Below are positions 63,284 to 64,000 of a DNA stretch of 64,000 bases, piece after piece. Position 1 is the first letter of the stretch, and every line of letters starts with the position of its first letter. The DNA is taken from contig NZ_JAPZSK010000002.1 of assembly GCF_027531815.1 (NCBI RefSeq), positions 496,001 to 560,000 of the forward strand, given 5' to 3'. The translations under genes and the position numbers were made by a program. The notes below the pieces were generated by a model. That model saw only the letters and a program-made list of their open reading frames with translations, ran no database searches and was not told where the DNA came from. The DNA comes from Gemmatimonas sp. GTDB taxonomy: Bacteria > Gemmatimonadota > Gemmatimonadetes > Gemmatimonadales > Gemmatimonadaceae.

Positions 63284-64000
63284 CCACGCCGGCAACCGGG
63301 AGCGCGGTGCTGGCGGGCGAGTCCCCCATCCGGGTACTCATCGCCGAGGATGAAGCGCACTTGGGGGCAATCCTCGAGCAGTTCATGACGGCCCGCGGGT
63401 TTCAGGTGCGCATGGTGCGTGACGGTCGCTCGGCGCTCGAGCTGCTGCGCCGCGAACTCTTCGACGTGGCCCTGCTCGACGTGGTCATGCCGGAGCTCGA
63501 CGGGCTCGAGGTCCTGCGTCTCGTGCGCGAAGAGCTCATGCCCCCCGAGGTCATTGTCATCACCGGCAACGGGACCATCGAGACGGCCATGGCCGCGCTC
63601 AAACTGGGGGCGTACGATTTCCTGTCCAAGCCGTATCGCATGGCCGAAATCGAGGCGTTGGTACGGCGAGCCTGGGAAAAGCGCCTCCTGGTGCGGCGCA
63701 ATCGGCATCTTGCGGCCCGCCTGCACCGGGAGGAGACGCCTTCCGTATTCCTCACGCAATACGCCCCGTTGCGGGCCGTGCTGGCCATGGTGCACCAGTT
63801 CGCCGCCAGTCCGCTCCCGGTGCTTGTGACCGGCGAGGCCGGCACCGGCAAGCGGCTGCTCGCCCGGGTGCTGCACGACCAGGGCGGACGCCCGGAAGCG
63901 CCGTTCATTCGTGTGGACTGTGAGACGCTTACGGCGGCCACGGCCTTCGATGAACTGCTTGGGGCGCCGACCGGCGCGGGGCCCACGGCAGACGACAGCG
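63280..64000 (+). CDS. NtrC-family sigma54-dependent response regulator (partial, runs off the window)
   Basis: The first 240 residues are present. The receiver domain is intact: LIAEDEAHL, phosphoacceptor Asp67 in LLDVVMPELDG, Thr95 in VITGNGT and Lys117 in LSKPY. After a coiled linker comes an AAA+ domain with Walker A GEAGTGKRLLARVLH (Lys191). The canonical form is GETGTGKE, so this is slightly altered. No DNA-binding domain is visible because the window ends. The start overlaps the kinase stop (ATGA), so they form one two-component system, presumably controlling sigma54 promoters. Confidence 0.88.
   Translation, partial: MTTPATGSAVLAGESPIRVLIAEDEAHLGAILEQFMTARGFQVRMVRDGRSALELLRRELFDVALLDVVMPELDGLEVLRLVREELMPPEVIVITGNGTIETAMAALKLGAYDFLSKPYRMAEIEALVRRAWEKRLLVRRNRHLAARLHREETPSVFLTQYAPLRAVLAMVHQFAASPLPVLVTGEAGTGKRLLARVLHDQGGRPEAPFIRVDCETLTAATAFDELLGAPTGAGPTADDS

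Overview
This 64 kb window is a high-GC, gene-dense bacterial chromosome segment with short intergenic gaps and many stop/start overlaps (TGATG, ATGA or GTGA joins at a dozen gene pairs). The gene set is an outer-membrane TamA/TamB pair, a complete alternative complex III (ActA-F), S9 and M3 peptidases, AIM24-like and DUF502 proteins. Several genes also have a TANNTT hexamer only a few bases before the start codon. Together these fit an FCB-group didermic bacterium, most likely Gemmatimonadota. That placement is an inference: the window has no rRNA, and I could not run a search.

Layout. 50-1184: two small multi-helix membrane proteins on the minus strand. 1358-8262: tamA-tamB. 8378-10790 (minus): a short-chain dehydrogenase and a UbiB-family kinase. 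10884-11573 (minus): a putative Ig-like-repeat lipoprotein. 11675-16948: an operon of animal-type deoxyribose-phosphate aldolase, two-domain ALDH16-like dehydrogenase and M3 oligoendopeptidase. 17144-17845: a secreted protein behind a terminator-like leader. 17922-20294 (minus): a fusion of a class II-type photolyase with a renalase-like flavoprotein. 20346-22279 (minus): DUF502 membrane protein and secreted amidohydrolase. 22399-28938: S9 peptidase with AIM24-like protein, then arginine decarboxylase (speA) with a YIP1 protein. 29050-31357: TauE/SafE transporter, superoxide dismutase, DedA protein.

31465-44445 is an accessory-looking stretch: GH38 alpha-mannosidase, a peptide/oligosaccharide-type ABC permease pair with a divergent solute-binding lipoprotein but no ATPase gene, a heparinase II/III-type lyase with a CBM9-like tail, then a SPOUT methyltransferase, an aminomutase-like aminotransferase and two amidohydrolase-fold proteins, one of which has lost its metal ligands. 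44814-52543 is the actABCDEF respiratory operon, with a 368-base leader region upstream. 52631-55764 (minus) holds PEP synthase and another dehydrogenase. A tRNA-Ala(TGC) lies at 55903-55975.

56049-59545 carries a muconate/OSBS-type enolase-superfamily enzyme, a COG3375 GNAT transferase and a divergent M20 amidohydrolase. This is the gene set of the N-succinylation route that converts D- to L-amino acids. The window ends with a small unknown gene, a diguanylate cyclase with a degenerate receiver domain, a peroxiredoxin, and an NtrB/NtrC-type two-component pair whose regulator runs off the right edge.

The most unusual items are the photolyase-renalase fusion, the D/L amino-acid module, the eukaryote-like DERA plus ALDH16 pair, the recurrent heptad-repeat hairpins at gene ends, and the TANNTT near-leaderless start pattern. 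All functional calls come from reading motifs and gene order.
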